In this document: positions 8,340 through 16,472 of the stretch, in pieces | Layout: every line of letters starts with the position of its first letter | How positions within the stretch are numbered: position 1 is the first letter of the stretch | NCBI RefSeq assembly: GCF_927798175.1 | Contig: NZ_CAKMMP010000010.1 | Span: forward strand, 186,001-250,000 | DNA length: 64,000 nt | Source of the DNA: Paenibacillus sp. JJ-223 | GTDB lineage: Bacteria; Bacillota; Bacilli; Paenibacillales; Paenibacillaceae | Direction of reading: 5' to 3' | Notes under the pieces: generated by a model | Databases searched by the model: none | Told to the model about the DNA's origin: nothing | What the model saw: the letters and a program-made list of their open reading frames with translations, nothing else | Position numbers and translations under genes: made by a program

Positions 8340-8378
8340 GACTCTCTACTTGTATATTTTCAAAGAGAGTCTTTTTTT
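8340..8378 (+). terminator. rho-independent terminator
   Basis: GACTCTCT at 8340..8347 pairs perfectly with AGAGAGTC at 8364..8371 and is followed by seven T residues. It lies just after the acetyltransferase gene. Confidence 0.8.
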
Positions 8379-8483
8379 GTTGTCGTCATTGTTGCGGCAA
8401 TAGGATTAAAATCCTTGTATGTTATTGAGCATAAAGGTAAAATATAGATGTTTTCGCTAAATCGACGGTACGGGAGTGTTGGC

Positions 8484-9023
8484 ATGATTATCATGATTAA
8501 TGGGGCTTTCGGTTCCGGTAAAACTTCGGCGGCAGCGCAGCTGCAGCCTAGAATCGCGAACAGCATGATTTTTGACCCGGAGGAAGTCGGTTATATGCTC
8601 AGAAAGCTTATACCGGAAGAGCAGCGGCTTATGGAAGAACGTACGGATGATTTCCAGGATATCGAGCTTTGGAGAATAATGACGGTACAGACGGCAAGGG
8701 AAATCCGGCGTAAATACGGCAAACACTTGATCGTGCCAATGACGATCTATAAAGAAGCTAACTTCCATTACATTTCCAATGGGTTCAAAGAATTCGATGC
8801 GGATGTATATCATTTCTCCTTGATTGCTTCGGAAGAAACGATTCACCAACGTTTGGCGAAACGGGGAGATGCACTTGGAGGTTGGACGTATCAACAGGCA
8901 CCGAAATGTTTGAAGGCGCTTGGTGAACCGCAATTTGCGGAGCATATCATTACAGATTCGTTGGACACAGGGGAGATCGTAAATATCATTTTGGAGCGCG
9001 TGGGAGACAAAGCAGAACGGTAA
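8484..9023 (+). CDS. TmrB-like AAA family ATPase
   Basis: From the ATG at 8484 the protein reads MIIMINGAFGSGKTSAAA, with a Walker A loop at residues 7 to 14. FDPEEVGYMLR near 35 and LIVPMTIYKEANF near 80 follow. This layout agrees with TmrB, the Bacillus tunicamycin-resistance protein, and with other small P-loop kinases. The length (179) also fits. An in-frame ATG 36 bases upstream lacks a ribosome site, while GGGAG precedes the chosen one. Tunicamycin resistance cannot be claimed from sequence alone. Confidence 0.82.
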   Translation: MIIMINGAFGSGKTSAAAQLQPRIANSMIFDPEEVGYMLRKLIPEEQRLMEERTDDFQDIELWRIMTVQTAREIRRKYGKHLIVPMTIYKEANFHYISNGFKEFDADVYHFSLIASEETIHQRLAKRGDALGGWTYQQAPKCLKALGEPQFAEHIITDSLDTGEIVNIILERVGDKAER

Positions 9024-9042
9024 ACGAAGGAGGTGGGCAGGG

Positions 9043-9462
9043 TTGTTTAAAGCTACTCATATTGTAAAAGGAACAAACGAGGAAGCCCGTTTCGTGAGAA
9101 ACAAGCTGATCGAATTTAATTCAAAGCATATTCCTGACGGGAGATATGAGGACGTTTGCTTATGCGTGAAGGATAACAAAGGCGAAGTCATAGCCGGACT
9201 TAACGGTTCGATTTGCTGGAACTGGATGGAGATTGACTTCTTATGGGTGGATGAGAGTTTTCGGGGACAGGGGCTTGGCCAAAAATTGCTGGAGGAAGCC
9301 GAACAGCGGGCTGCAGCCGAACAGTGCACTTTCATTCAACTGAATACGTTTAGTTTTCAAGCACCGGGGTTTTATGAGAAAAATGGATTTGCGGCAATAG
9401 CCGTAATCGAAAATGCACCGCGAGACCACAAACACTATTATTTCATTAAATATTTGAGATAA
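9043..9462 (+). CDS. GNAT family N-acetyltransferase
   Basis: This compact 139-residue acetyltransferase has motif A in DFLWVDESFRGQGLGQKLLEEAE (residues 66 to 88) and an end motif FQAPGFYEKNGFAAI. The start is TTG at 9043, with AAGGAGGTG about 9 bases upstream; no ATG fits as well. It lies 19 bases after the TmrB-like gene and could be co-transcribed. The substrate is unknown. Confidence 0.85.
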   Translation: MFKATHIVKGTNEEARFVRNKLIEFNSKHIPDGRYEDVCLCVKDNKGEVIAGLNGSICWNWMEIDFLWVDESFRGQGLGQKLLEEAEQRAAAEQCTFIQLNTFSFQAPGFYEKNGFAAIAVIENAPRDHKHYYFIKYLR

Positions 9463-9546
9463 GAAGTAAGCGGTTACGTATTTGAAGCAAGTTGATTATT
9501 AAACGTTATCTTCTTCAATATGTTCTTATTTTAAAGGGGGAATCCA

Positions 9547-10040
9547 ATGAAAGTTGCACTGCATGCCAATGAACTGGAAAGCGTAGAGCTTAGCTGGTTA
9601 TGTATTAAACCGATGCTGCACGCGGTACGCGGGAAAGATATGCAAACCAAGCTGGAGATGTATCATCAATTAAATGAAGCCCAGAAAGGCTTGTACTTAT
9701 TTTATTCCTACCATAACCACACGATACGAGCATGGAGTTTTATTGGTTCTCTGCCCACCATATCAATGAGCTGAAATCCTGGGAACGGATCAGGCAAGCC
9801 ATGCTGTTTTTTAAAGCCGATGCCTTGATTGAAGTGTTGGACGAGATCCAGCGATTCATACAGAAACGGAACATGTTGAATAAGATGATTAGCCCAGTGG
9901 ACCTGGAGAAGGATTCTGCTCTCTTGAATGAAGTGAACGAATTACACGAGAAGTATAGTCGATGTTCAGCACTCGCCATACAACAAATGAATGAGTACAT
10001 ATTGGATCATCGGGCGGAATTTTTGGAACCGGATTTGTGA
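9547..10040 (+). pseudogene. conserved hypothetical gene split by a frameshift
   Basis: Two overlapping frames join into one sensible protein. The first (9547 on) reads MKVALHANELESVELSWLCIKPML and runs to YSYHNHTIRA; the second takes over near 9732 with EFYWFSAHHINELKSWERI and runs to the stop at 10040. The switch is from frame 1 to frame 3 at about 9725..9735. Together they give about 160 helical, soluble residues. I do not know the family by name. Either the gene is broken or the assembly has an error here. Confidence 0.6.
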
Positions 10041-10193
10041 AGATGTGTTTAATGGATAAACCGATTGGTTTGCCAGAGCTGGTTTTTGGCTGGATGAGTT
10101 CAGATGTCGCTGGATGCAGAGAACGAAATCGTACACTTTTTACATACAGCCCATGAGGGTAAAAAAATTCACGTTGTCACCGAGGTGAGCGAA

Positions 10194-10748
10194 ATGAAAA
10201 TCATGGTCATTGGTTCCAGCGGATCGGGGAAGTCGACGTTTTCTCGGGAACTGGGGAAAGGATTGGGTTTGCCCGTACATCACTTGGACCTGTATTACTG
10301 GAAGCCGGGCTGGGTTGAAACGCCCCGAGAAGAATGGGAAGAGTTCAACAAACAATTGGTTGCCAAAGAAAACTGGATTATTGACGGACATTTTGGAAGA
10401 ACGATGGATATCCGAATGAAAGCGGCAGATGTCATCATTTTCTTTGATTTGTCGCCGATCGTCACAACCTATCGCGTCATTAAACGCAGAATTCAATATC
10501 ATGGCAAAACGAGACCTGACTTGAACGAGGGTTGTCCTGAATCCATTGATTGGCCTTTTATCAAGAACGGGTGGAATTTTCGCAGAGACAAACGCCCTGC
10601 CATTATCGAAAAATTAAAACAACAACCTTCAAACAAATGTGTGATGATCATTGGCAGCTTGAACCAAGCAAAAACGGTATTGAGCGAGATCCATAGGAAG
10701 GGACACCACTATTTCGAGCAGTATAGGAATGATGCAGTGAAAGGATAA
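10194..10748 (+). CDS. small P-loop kinase, FlaR/topology-modulation type
   Basis: The chosen ATG at 10194 gives MKIMVIGSSGSGKSTFSREL, a Walker A loop close to the start as this family requires. HHLDLYYWKPGWVETP and ENWIIDGHFGRTMDIRM follow. These are the marks of adenylate-kinase-like proteins annotated as topology modulation protein or AAA ATPase, whose substrate is unknown. GAGGTG lies about 9 bases upstream. The open frame begins 90 bases earlier, but the extra residues do not fit the family. A related gene is at 12182..12727. Confidence 0.8.
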   Translation: MKIMVIGSSGSGKSTFSRELGKGLGLPVHHLDLYYWKPGWVETPREEWEEFNKQLVAKENWIIDGHFGRTMDIRMKAADVIIFFDLSPIVTTYRVIKRRIQYHGKTRPDLNEGCPESIDWPFIKNGWNFRRDKRPAIIEKLKQQPSNKCVMIIGSLNQAKTVLSEIHRKGHHYFEQYRNDAVKG

Positions 10749-10874
10749 CTGGAAATCGTACGATAGTTTGTCGCAAGGGATTTTTGATTTGGGTCTATAC
10801 AGCTTAGCGGTTTATTTCTCAGGAAATATTCCGACAACAAATAAGTAGAAAAGAGGCCAGAAACGAGAGGGATT

Positions 10875-11249
10875 ATGGATAAAGCGTACTGGTTTTTTGT
10901 TGATCGGGAAATGAAAGATTTTGTTCAAGATGTGGACATCTTCGGTTGTTTGAGAGATATTCATTGGGACTTCGAAGATACATGGGAGTGGTACGAATAC
11001 GGTTCCTTAACCGATGCTTTGTACATCAACATTTCGCGGGAGCACGATTGGACAAAAGGAAACTATGAATCTCCCGTGTTGTTAAGGTATACACGCATGG
11101 GAACAGATATTCAGCAAATAGGAGCAAGCATTTCACACCAATTGGGAGTAACGGTGTTCTATGGTGAGGTTGCCTATAAGAATGGAAATGATATCACTCT
11201 TCTTGAAGAGCATGTTTGGGATCATAAATGTCATAAGAAGTTTAGATGA
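10875..11249 (+). CDS. conserved hypothetical protein
   Basis: This 124-residue soluble protein is rich in aromatic and acidic residues (MDKAYWFFVDREMKDFVQD, then DIHWDFEDTWEWYEYG and NISREHDWTKGNYESP). I have a sense of similar proteins in Bacillus but no functional name. GAGAGGG precedes the ATG. It may be transcribed with the methyltransferase 28 bases downstream. Confidence 0.7.
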   Translation: MDKAYWFFVDREMKDFVQDVDIFGCLRDIHWDFEDTWEWYEYGSLTDALYINISREHDWTKGNYESPVLLRYTRMGTDIQQIGASISHQLGVTVFYGEVAYKNGNDITLLEEHVWDHKCHKKFR

Positions 11250-11276
11250 ATTGTAAGCAAAAGGAGGAAAAGAACC

Positions 11277-12155
11277 ATGACCGAGTATTACTGGGATACC
11301 AAGATCGGATATTTGAGGAATACGCGCTGGCTGTACTACAATGACGACTATCTGGAATTTTTGGTGAAAAGCGTATGGAAAATCGATAAACCGGTTAACA
11401 TCGTAGATTTTGGATGCGGTTACGGTTATCTCGGTTTGAAGCTTCTTCCGCTTATGCCGCAAGGAAGCACGTATACCGGCATGGACAAAGGAACAGAACT
11501 GATTCGCGAGGCTGAGGAAATTTACTCGCATTTAGACTATGATGCAACGTTTATAACGTGTGATATCGATGAAGTGCAGCTGGAGCCAAAGTACGATATT
11601 GCCGTAAGCCATGCGTTTTTGTTACATATGACCGAACCTGCCAGGATTGTTCGCAAAATGATGAACAGCGTACGGAATAACGGAAAATTGATTTGCTTCG
11701 AACCACACTGGATCGGCAATATGGCCAATTGTTATATGGATGGCGTAGATCAGAGCAGCATCGTTCGTTTGGGCGTTCTGCAAAAGTTGTATGAAGAAGA
11801 CGAACGGCGCACGCTCAAGGGTGGAAATATCGGCATGGCTCTGCCAGTGATGTTAAGTCAGCTTGGGTTAAAGAAGGTGGAGTGCCGATTGAGCGACAAA
11901 GTAAACTTTTTGGATCAAAACATGGATGCGGACGGTAAAGAACTTCTTTTTCAAGCGCTGCGTGAAGAAGGACTGGGACAGGATCCCGGGGAACTGGATC
12001 AGGTCGTGAACAATCTGCTTGCCAGGGGATTAAATGAACATGAGGCCAGAGAGGAATACGAGTCGGAAGCCAACTTTGGGAGGACATTCAATGCGGATTC
12101 GTGGCTGACATATGCACCTAATTTCAAAATCTCCTTTGGTACGGTGGAACGTTGA
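11277..12155 (+). CDS. class I SAM-dependent methyltransferase
   Basis: The 292-residue protein has motif I VDFGCGYGYLGLKLL near residues 43 to 57, an acidic post-motif in TGMDKGTELI near 75, and VSHAFLLHM as motif IV near 110. These make up the Rossmann methyltransferase core, followed by a 150-residue helical extension that may shape the substrate pocket. The substrate is unknown. AAAGGAGGAAAAG precedes the ATG. Confidence 0.87.
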   Translation: MTEYYWDTKIGYLRNTRWLYYNDDYLEFLVKSVWKIDKPVNIVDFGCGYGYLGLKLLPLMPQGSTYTGMDKGTELIREAEEIYSHLDYDATFITCDIDEVQLEPKYDIAVSHAFLLHMTEPARIVRKMMNSVRNNGKLICFEPHWIGNMANCYMDGVDQSSIVRLGVLQKLYEEDERRTLKGGNIGMALPVMLSQLGLKKVECRLSDKVNFLDQNMDADGKELLFQALREEGLGQDPGELDQVVNNLLARGLNEHEAREEYESEANFGRTFNADSWLTYAPNFKISFGTVER

Positions 12156-12181
12156 CTAACAATTAAAAGGATTTGGCATTC

Positions 12182-12727
12182 ATGAAAAAAATTCTAATCA
12201 TTGGCATCGTTGCCAGTGGAAAAACAACATTAGCCAGAACATTGTCGCAGCACATAAACATCCCTTGGCATGAATTGGATGCCATCGTCCACCACCAGAC
12301 GGAAAGTGGAAGGATCAAGAGAACGCCGGAAGAACAGATGAACGTCATTCATGATATTAACAAACAGGGAACATGGATTTTGGAAGGAACGGATCGTGCC
12401 TCCTATCAGCCACTGTATGATATGGCGGACACGATTATTTTTTTGGACCCCCCGTTATGGAAACGGAAAATCAGGATTTTCCTCCGCTTTGCGAAGCAAA
12501 GGTTCGGGATCGAGAAAGCAAACTACACCCCCGATCTGACGATGCTGCGAATGATGTACAGATGGACAAGAGAATTCGAGCAAAACCGCGACAGCTTCGA
12601 AACCAAACTGAAACGATACGATAACAAGCTGGTGAGATTGCGTGATAATACGGACTTGGCTTGGGTTGCTCAGCGACGACAATGCACAGGGGCGGTTGGG
12701 GCAGAGCGGCAGGAGACTAAGAGGTAG
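12182..12727 (+). CDS. small P-loop kinase, FlaR/topology-modulation type
   Basis: It reads MKKILIIGIVASGKTTLARTL (Walker A at residues 8 to 15), IPWHELDAIVHHQT and GTWILEGTDRASYQPL, then an arginine-rich lid (RKIRIFLRFAKQRFG). This is the same group as the gene at 10194, but the two are clearly divergent. The ATG at 12182 is preferred over a TTG 9 bases upstream because AAAGGA lies 10 bases before it. The last 25 residues look less conserved and may result from a small frameshift near the end. Confidence 0.78.
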   Translation: MKKILIIGIVASGKTTLARTLSQHINIPWHELDAIVHHQTESGRIKRTPEEQMNVIHDINKQGTWILEGTDRASYQPLYDMADTIIFLDPPLWKRKIRIFLRFAKQRFGIEKANYTPDLTMLRMMYRWTREFEQNRDSFETKLKRYDNKLVRLRDNTDLAWVAQRRQCTGAVGAERQETKR

Positions 12728-12733
12728 GACGAA

Positions 12734-12868
12734 ATGAAGATTGAAGGGGAACGTGTGGCTCTCTGCCAAGTGACCGAAAAAGATTTGGATTTGCGAGTGA
12801 ATTGGAGTGTTATACAAATCTTTCGCTTCAGCATTCATTTTCCCGTGTATAATGGTGTAAATATATGA
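12734..12868 (+). pseudogene. amino-terminal stub resembling a GNAT acetyltransferase
   Basis: An AAGAGGTAGG site and ATG open MKIEGERVALCQVTEKDLD, the standard opening of a RimJ/RimL-type acetyltransferase. The next 25 residues lose the pattern and stop at 12868. It overlaps the open frame of the following GrpB gene. This is the third such stub in this 15 kb region. Confidence 0.5.
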
Positions 12869-12933
12869 TTTCTTGTACCATGAGTGCGCTTTCGCGTAAG
12901 CTTGGGCAAGATCGGGAGACGGGAGGTCAGGAT

Positions 12934-13476
12934 GTGCAGGAGGCCATTATAGTGGTGCCCCATGATCCTTGCTGGGCAAACGAGTGTATGGAAATAGGCA
13001 GGCGGATCCGCGCAAGCATGGGAGAAAGTGCCATCCGGATCGATCATATCGGTTCTACTTCAATACCTGGCCTGGATGCCAAGCCGATCATTGATATTCA
13101 GATTTCGGTGCGTTCGTTGGATAAGCTGGATTGGAAACCTTTTTTAGAGCAGCTTGGGTACATGCATCGGGAGAATAATCCGGATCAAACGAAGCGTTAT
13201 TTTCGGGAAAGCGGCAGCATGAGAAGAACGCATATCCATGTTCGAAAAGCAGGCAGCTGGTCAGAGCAGTGTGCACTGCTGTTTCGGGATTATTTGCGGG
13301 TACACCCGGAAGACAGCCAATGCTATGCTCGGGAAAAATACAGGTTAAGCGAATTATACCGTCATGAACGGGAGCGATACGTCACGGCAAAAGAACCGAT
13401 CATCTGGGAGATCATACGCAAAGCAAGCTTATGGAGCCAGCAGACAGGCTGGGAGCCTGGAACAACGGATATCTAG
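12934..13476 (+). CDS. GrpB family protein
   Basis: The protein has the family blocks in order: VVPHDPCWANECM, DHIGSTSIPGLDAKPIIDIQI near residues 32 to 52, RTHIHV near 95, and FRDYLRVHPEDSQCYAREK. The histidine and serine of HIGSTS and the aspartates of DIQI lie in the nucleotidyltransferase-like pocket. The start is GTG at 12934, with GGGAGG 7 bases upstream; ATGs further up do not fit the family. The 180-residue length is normal. The family's function is not established. Confidence 0.85.
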   Translation: MQEAIIVVPHDPCWANECMEIGRRIRASMGESAIRIDHIGSTSIPGLDAKPIIDIQISVRSLDKLDWKPFLEQLGYMHRENNPDQTKRYFRESGSMRRTHIHVRKAGSWSEQCALLFRDYLRVHPEDSQCYAREKYRLSELYRHERERYVTAKEPIIWEIIRKASLWSQQTGWEPGTTDI

Positions 13477-13554
13477 CTTGACGCCCTCTCTTCGTATACT
13501 GTCTAAACTGGGGCCTATTGGAATTAAGCGAAAACGGGATTGGAGGTGCAAAAT

Positions 13555-14025
13555 TTGATTCATCCTGTATTGCTGAGGGAAGATATGTTAACGGGATTTC
13601 GGGAAAATGTGGCGAATCATGCTTACCATCACGTCGTTCGGGAGGGAACGTTTTATCCGGATTGTGTAAGCCAAAGGTTTACTGTCCCGGAAGCCGATCA
13701 ACTGGTTGAACGTTTCGCGAAATGTGATTTTCCAATCATTTGTCATGCTGGCAGCAAGAGTACCGAGAAGTTTTTTGATTATCATATCGCTTTGCGTTAT
13801 GGAAAAGACAGCAGAGAAGCGTACGTTTACGAAATGATTGTGCGTGAAGATCGGGACGACAATGTTATTCGGGGCCTTCAAATGGCCTTTTATTATTTGA
13901 CGTTGGACCGTTTCGGCCTCGAAAGCATTGTTGTTGCTTGCCCGGCCACGGAGCTTGAGGCCATGAATGATATTCGCGTGGAGGCGGTGCAAGCGAACAT
14001 CAGCCGATTGACGAAAAATAGTTGA
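13555..14025 (+). CDS. hypothetical protein
   Basis: About 156 residues from a TTG start at 13555, 6 bases after GGAGGTG; an earlier TTG at 13540 overlaps that site. It reads IHPVLLREDMLTGFRENVANH and later FFDYHIALRYGKDSREAYVYE. It is soluble and mixed alpha/beta. I do not recognise the family; its end (EAMNDIRVEAVQANISRL) is only faintly reminiscent of acetyltransferases. The RimJ-like gene follows 15 bases later, so the two are likely co-transcribed. Confidence 0.65.
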   Translation: MIHPVLLREDMLTGFRENVANHAYHHVVREGTFYPDCVSQRFTVPEADQLVERFAKCDFPIICHAGSKSTEKFFDYHIALRYGKDSREAYVYEMIVREDRDDNVIRGLQMAFYYLTLDRFGLESIVVACPATELEAMNDIRVEAVQANISRLTKNS

Positions 14026-14040
14026 AAAGGAAGAGATGCA

Positions 14041-14580
14041 ATGATCAGACTCGAATATTTTACGACGAACGATATAACCCAATTGATCGAATGGAGCGGA
14101 GACGAAGCCTTTTTGCTGCAATGGGCCGGACCGCAGTTTCAATATCCGCTAACGGAAGAGCAGCTGCTGACTTACATGCAGGGCGCCAATGACTTTCAAG
14201 AGTCCGACAAGCTGATTTATAAAGTAGTGGACTCCGAAACAGGAGATACCATTGGGCATATTTCGCTCGGGGCCATCGATCGCTATAACCGTTCGGCTCG
14301 AATCGGCAAAGTGCTGATCGGCGGATCTTCCGCCAGAGGCAAAGGATTCGGAGTGCAGATGATCACGGAAGCATTACGCATCGGGTTCGACGAGCTGGGA
14401 CTGCATCGCATCAGCCTTGGCGTATTCGATTTTAATCATAGCGCCATCAAGTGTTATGAGCGGGCAGGCTTCACGAAAGAAGGGCTGATTCGCGATGCAA
14501 GAAGGCATCATAACGAATACTGGAGTCTATGGGAAATGGGTATCCTTGAGCAGGAGTGGAGAGAGCGAAAACGTCCATAA
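14041..14580 (+). CDS. GNAT family N-acetyltransferase, RimJ/RimL type
   Basis: The 179-residue protein has motif A RIGKVLIGGSSARGKGFGVQMI near residues 83 to 104, followed by LHRISLGVFDFNHSAIKCYERAGF, the standard ending of this group. GGAAGAGATGC precedes the ATG. Its stop codon lies inside the first unit of a threefold 9-bp tandem repeat. The acceptor is unknown. Confidence 0.9.
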   Translation: MIRLEYFTTNDITQLIEWSGDEAFLLQWAGPQFQYPLTEEQLLTYMQGANDFQESDKLIYKVVDSETGDTIGHISLGAIDRYNRSARIGKVLIGGSSARGKGFGVQMITEALRIGFDELGLHRISLGVFDFNHSAIKCYERAGFTKEGLIRDARRHHNEYWSLWEMGILEQEWRERKRP

Positions 14581-14599
14581 GGTCCATAAGGTCCATAAG
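14573..14599 (+). repeat. three tandem copies of a 9-bp unit
   Basis: GTCCATAAG occurs three times head to tail without mismatch. The first unit contains the stop codon of the acetyltransferase gene, and the last runs into the ribosome site of the next gene. As each unit is a multiple of three, added or lost units would not change frames. Confidence 0.9.
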
Positions 14600-14615
14600 G
14601 GAGGGGATTTTAAGG

Positions 14616-15026
14616 ATGAAAGATATGAACGAATACAATACGTTTATCGGCGTAGCCGAAGACTGTCCCGTTGCCGCAGCAGAAATTCCGCAGGCCAAAA
14701 AAAGCAGCAAAACCGTTCCGGTGCTCCACTACGAAATCATGGCCAATCATCCGTACGAGTATACGCAGATGGACGTTTTGTTCGAAGTCCATGCGAGGCG
14801 TAACGGGATCCCTGAAGCAGACCGGCAGGAGGAACGCGAAAGGTTCTTTTCTAAAGGCCAGCCCTGCCTGCGGACCTCTTCATTAGGCAAACGATACGGA
14901 TGGGGCATACATCATAACGAACAAGGAAAGGTGGCCCTATACGCCATCGAATCAGACGAGTACCAAAGCCTGATTAACGATCCATCCCTTAAGCAGGTCA
15001 AGGCTATGCGTTCCCGTCGGGGGTAG
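14616..15026 (+). CDS. DUF6157 family protein
   Basis: The 136 residues MKDMNEYNTFIGVAEDCPVAAAEIPQ, then EIMANHPYEYTQMDVLFEV, FFSKGQPCLRTSSLGKRYGWG and HHNEQGKVALYAIES agree along the whole length with DUF6157, a small cytosolic family with no known role. The ATG at 14616 follows AGGGAGGGG; the open frame starts 60 bases upstream but across the tandem repeat. Confidence 0.85.
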   Translation: MKDMNEYNTFIGVAEDCPVAAAEIPQAKKSSKTVPVLHYEIMANHPYEYTQMDVLFEVHARRNGIPEADRQEERERFFSKGQPCLRTSSLGKRYGWGIHHNEQGKVALYAIESDEYQSLINDPSLKQVKAMRSRRG

Positions 15027-15129
15027 TTCACGACCGTGCAATGAAACTCATCCCATCATTCCGTCTGGGAGGCGAATTCATAATAACTTTTATTGGATTT
15101 TGGAGGGTAGGGGGCAGATTTTTATACAC

Positions 15130-15639
15130 ATGAAGAGGTACAAGCATAACCGGGAGCGAATACTCAGCACTATTATTGTATTTTCAATTGCTTTGCCATT
15201 TTTTTTAGCCAACATGTTTTTTGGATTTTTCCCTGCATGGTTTTACACACGTCTATTTGGAATTGCATTTGGAATAGTGTTCACGGTTTCGGGCTTATTT
15301 CTCTCACTGAGACAAATAGGTAATAAATTTAAAAGAGTCTGGTGTAGAGTTCTGTTCGTTGTTGTAGGGGTCGTGGTAATTATACTAATGTATCCGGAGG
15401 CGTCTGCAGGTGTACTGGACTTGAAGGCATATTATTTGAAGGACTACAAAACAACCACAGGTGTTCCGGATTACATTGGTTCTATGGGCAAAAAGATGAG
15501 GCAACAGACCATTGAATTAAATAATATTGAATTGATCAACACAAAGAGCGATAGTTCCTTGCATGACCGGACGAAGGTCTTAGAGATCACATATTTGCCA
15601 CACAGCAAGTTTGTTATTAACATTAAAGTAGTAGAGTGA
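15130..15639 (+). CDS. hypothetical membrane protein
   Basis: About 169 residues with three hydrophobic segments (near 15 to 37, 42 to 64 and 75 to 93), then a soluble 75-residue tail (DLKAYYLKDYKTTTGVPDYIG...). Local base composition is richer in A+T than in neighbouring genes, which may point to separate origin. The ribosome-site spacing to the ATG at 15130 is long, so the start is uncertain; a TTG at 15100 is the alternative. I do not recognise a family. Confidence 0.6.
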   Translation: MKRYKHNRERILSTIIVFSIALPFFLANMFFGFFPAWFYTRLFGIAFGIVFTVSGLFLSLRQIGNKFKRVWCRVLFVVVGVVVIILMYPEASAGVLDLKAYYLKDYKTTTGVPDYIGSMGKKMRQQTIELNNIELINTKSDSSLHDRTKVLEITYLPHSKFVINIKVVE

Positions 15640-15764
15640 CATTCTGACAGAATGATAAGTACCTCGTTTTATCTTAACCAATACAAGAGGATAGATTTCG
15701 TATATAATGGATGCACACTAGATGTTGAGTCAAATCAACTTACATAAAATCGCGAGGTGCACCT

Positions 15765-16316
15765 ATGGCAACCATTTATGACTTCAGCGTTACCAAAACG
15801 AGCGGAGAACGGTTCCCGCTCTATCAATACGAGGGCAAGCCCGTCCTGATCGTCAACACGGCAAGCAAATGCAAATATACGCATCAGTTCGATGATATGC
15901 AAAAGCTGTACGACAAGTATAAGGACCAAGGGCTGCAGATCATCGGTTTTCCATGCAACCAATTTGCGGAGCAGGAGCCGGGAACAAGCGAGGAGGCGGC
16001 GTCCTTCTGCCAGATCAATTATGGCGTCAAATTCCCGATGTTCGCGAAGATCGACGTGAATGGGGAGACGGCACACCCGTTGTACGATTTTCTCAAAAAG
16101 GCAGGTCCCTTTGCCGGATTCGACGAATCGGACATCCAGGCGAAGCTGCTGAAGCTGATGGTTGCCGACAAGGCGCCGGAATGGCTGCTTGGCGATGCCA
16201 TCAAATGGAATTTCACCAAATTCCTGATCGATGCCGAAGGACGCGTCATTCAACGATTCGAGCCTATAGCCACGATGGAAGAGATCGAATCCAGCATTGA
16301 ACGGGTTTTGCCGTAA
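15765..16316 (+). CDS. glutathione peroxidase family protein (thiol peroxidase)
   Basis: The 183-residue protein carries the peroxidatic cysteine in NTASKCKYT (Cys36), Gln66 in GFPCNQFAEQEPG, and Trp148 and Asn149 in IKWNFTKFLID, which together form the catalytic tetrad. It is a cytosolic enzyme that reduces hydroperoxides; bacterial forms usually use thioredoxin or bacillithiol rather than glutathione. It is slightly longer than the common 160-residue type because of an inserted helix (ESDIQAKLLKLMVADKAPEWLL). AGGTGC precedes the ATG, and a TATAAT box lies at 15703..15708. Confidence 0.93.
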   Translation: MATIYDFSVTKTSGERFPLYQYEGKPVLIVNTASKCKYTHQFDDMQKLYDKYKDQGLQIIGFPCNQFAEQEPGTSEEAASFCQINYGVKFPMFAKIDVNGETAHPLYDFLKKAGPFAGFDESDIQAKLLKLMVADKAPEWLLGDAIKWNFTKFLIDAEGRVIQRFEPIATMEEIESSIERVLP

Positions 16317-16472
16317 CCGGATACCGCCACGAAGGAGCTGCGGGAAATTAGCTGTACTTTATTTCGTCGCAGTCTCCAAAAATAGGGCCATGATATGCAC
16401 CGTTATGCGGATGACGTCTCATGGTCTTTATTTCTGACAACGGTCCCATCCTTCCAACAGGAGGTGTTCTGC

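Noticed and set aside
10104..10193. Upstream extension of the P-loop kinase frame at 10194
   Set aside because: The family starts directly at the MKIMVIGSSGSGKS type of motif, and the extra 30 residues match nothing; they may be another gene stub, but support is too thin.
14573..14599. Tandem repeat considered as a CRISPR-like array
   Set aside because: The units are 9 bases with no spacers.
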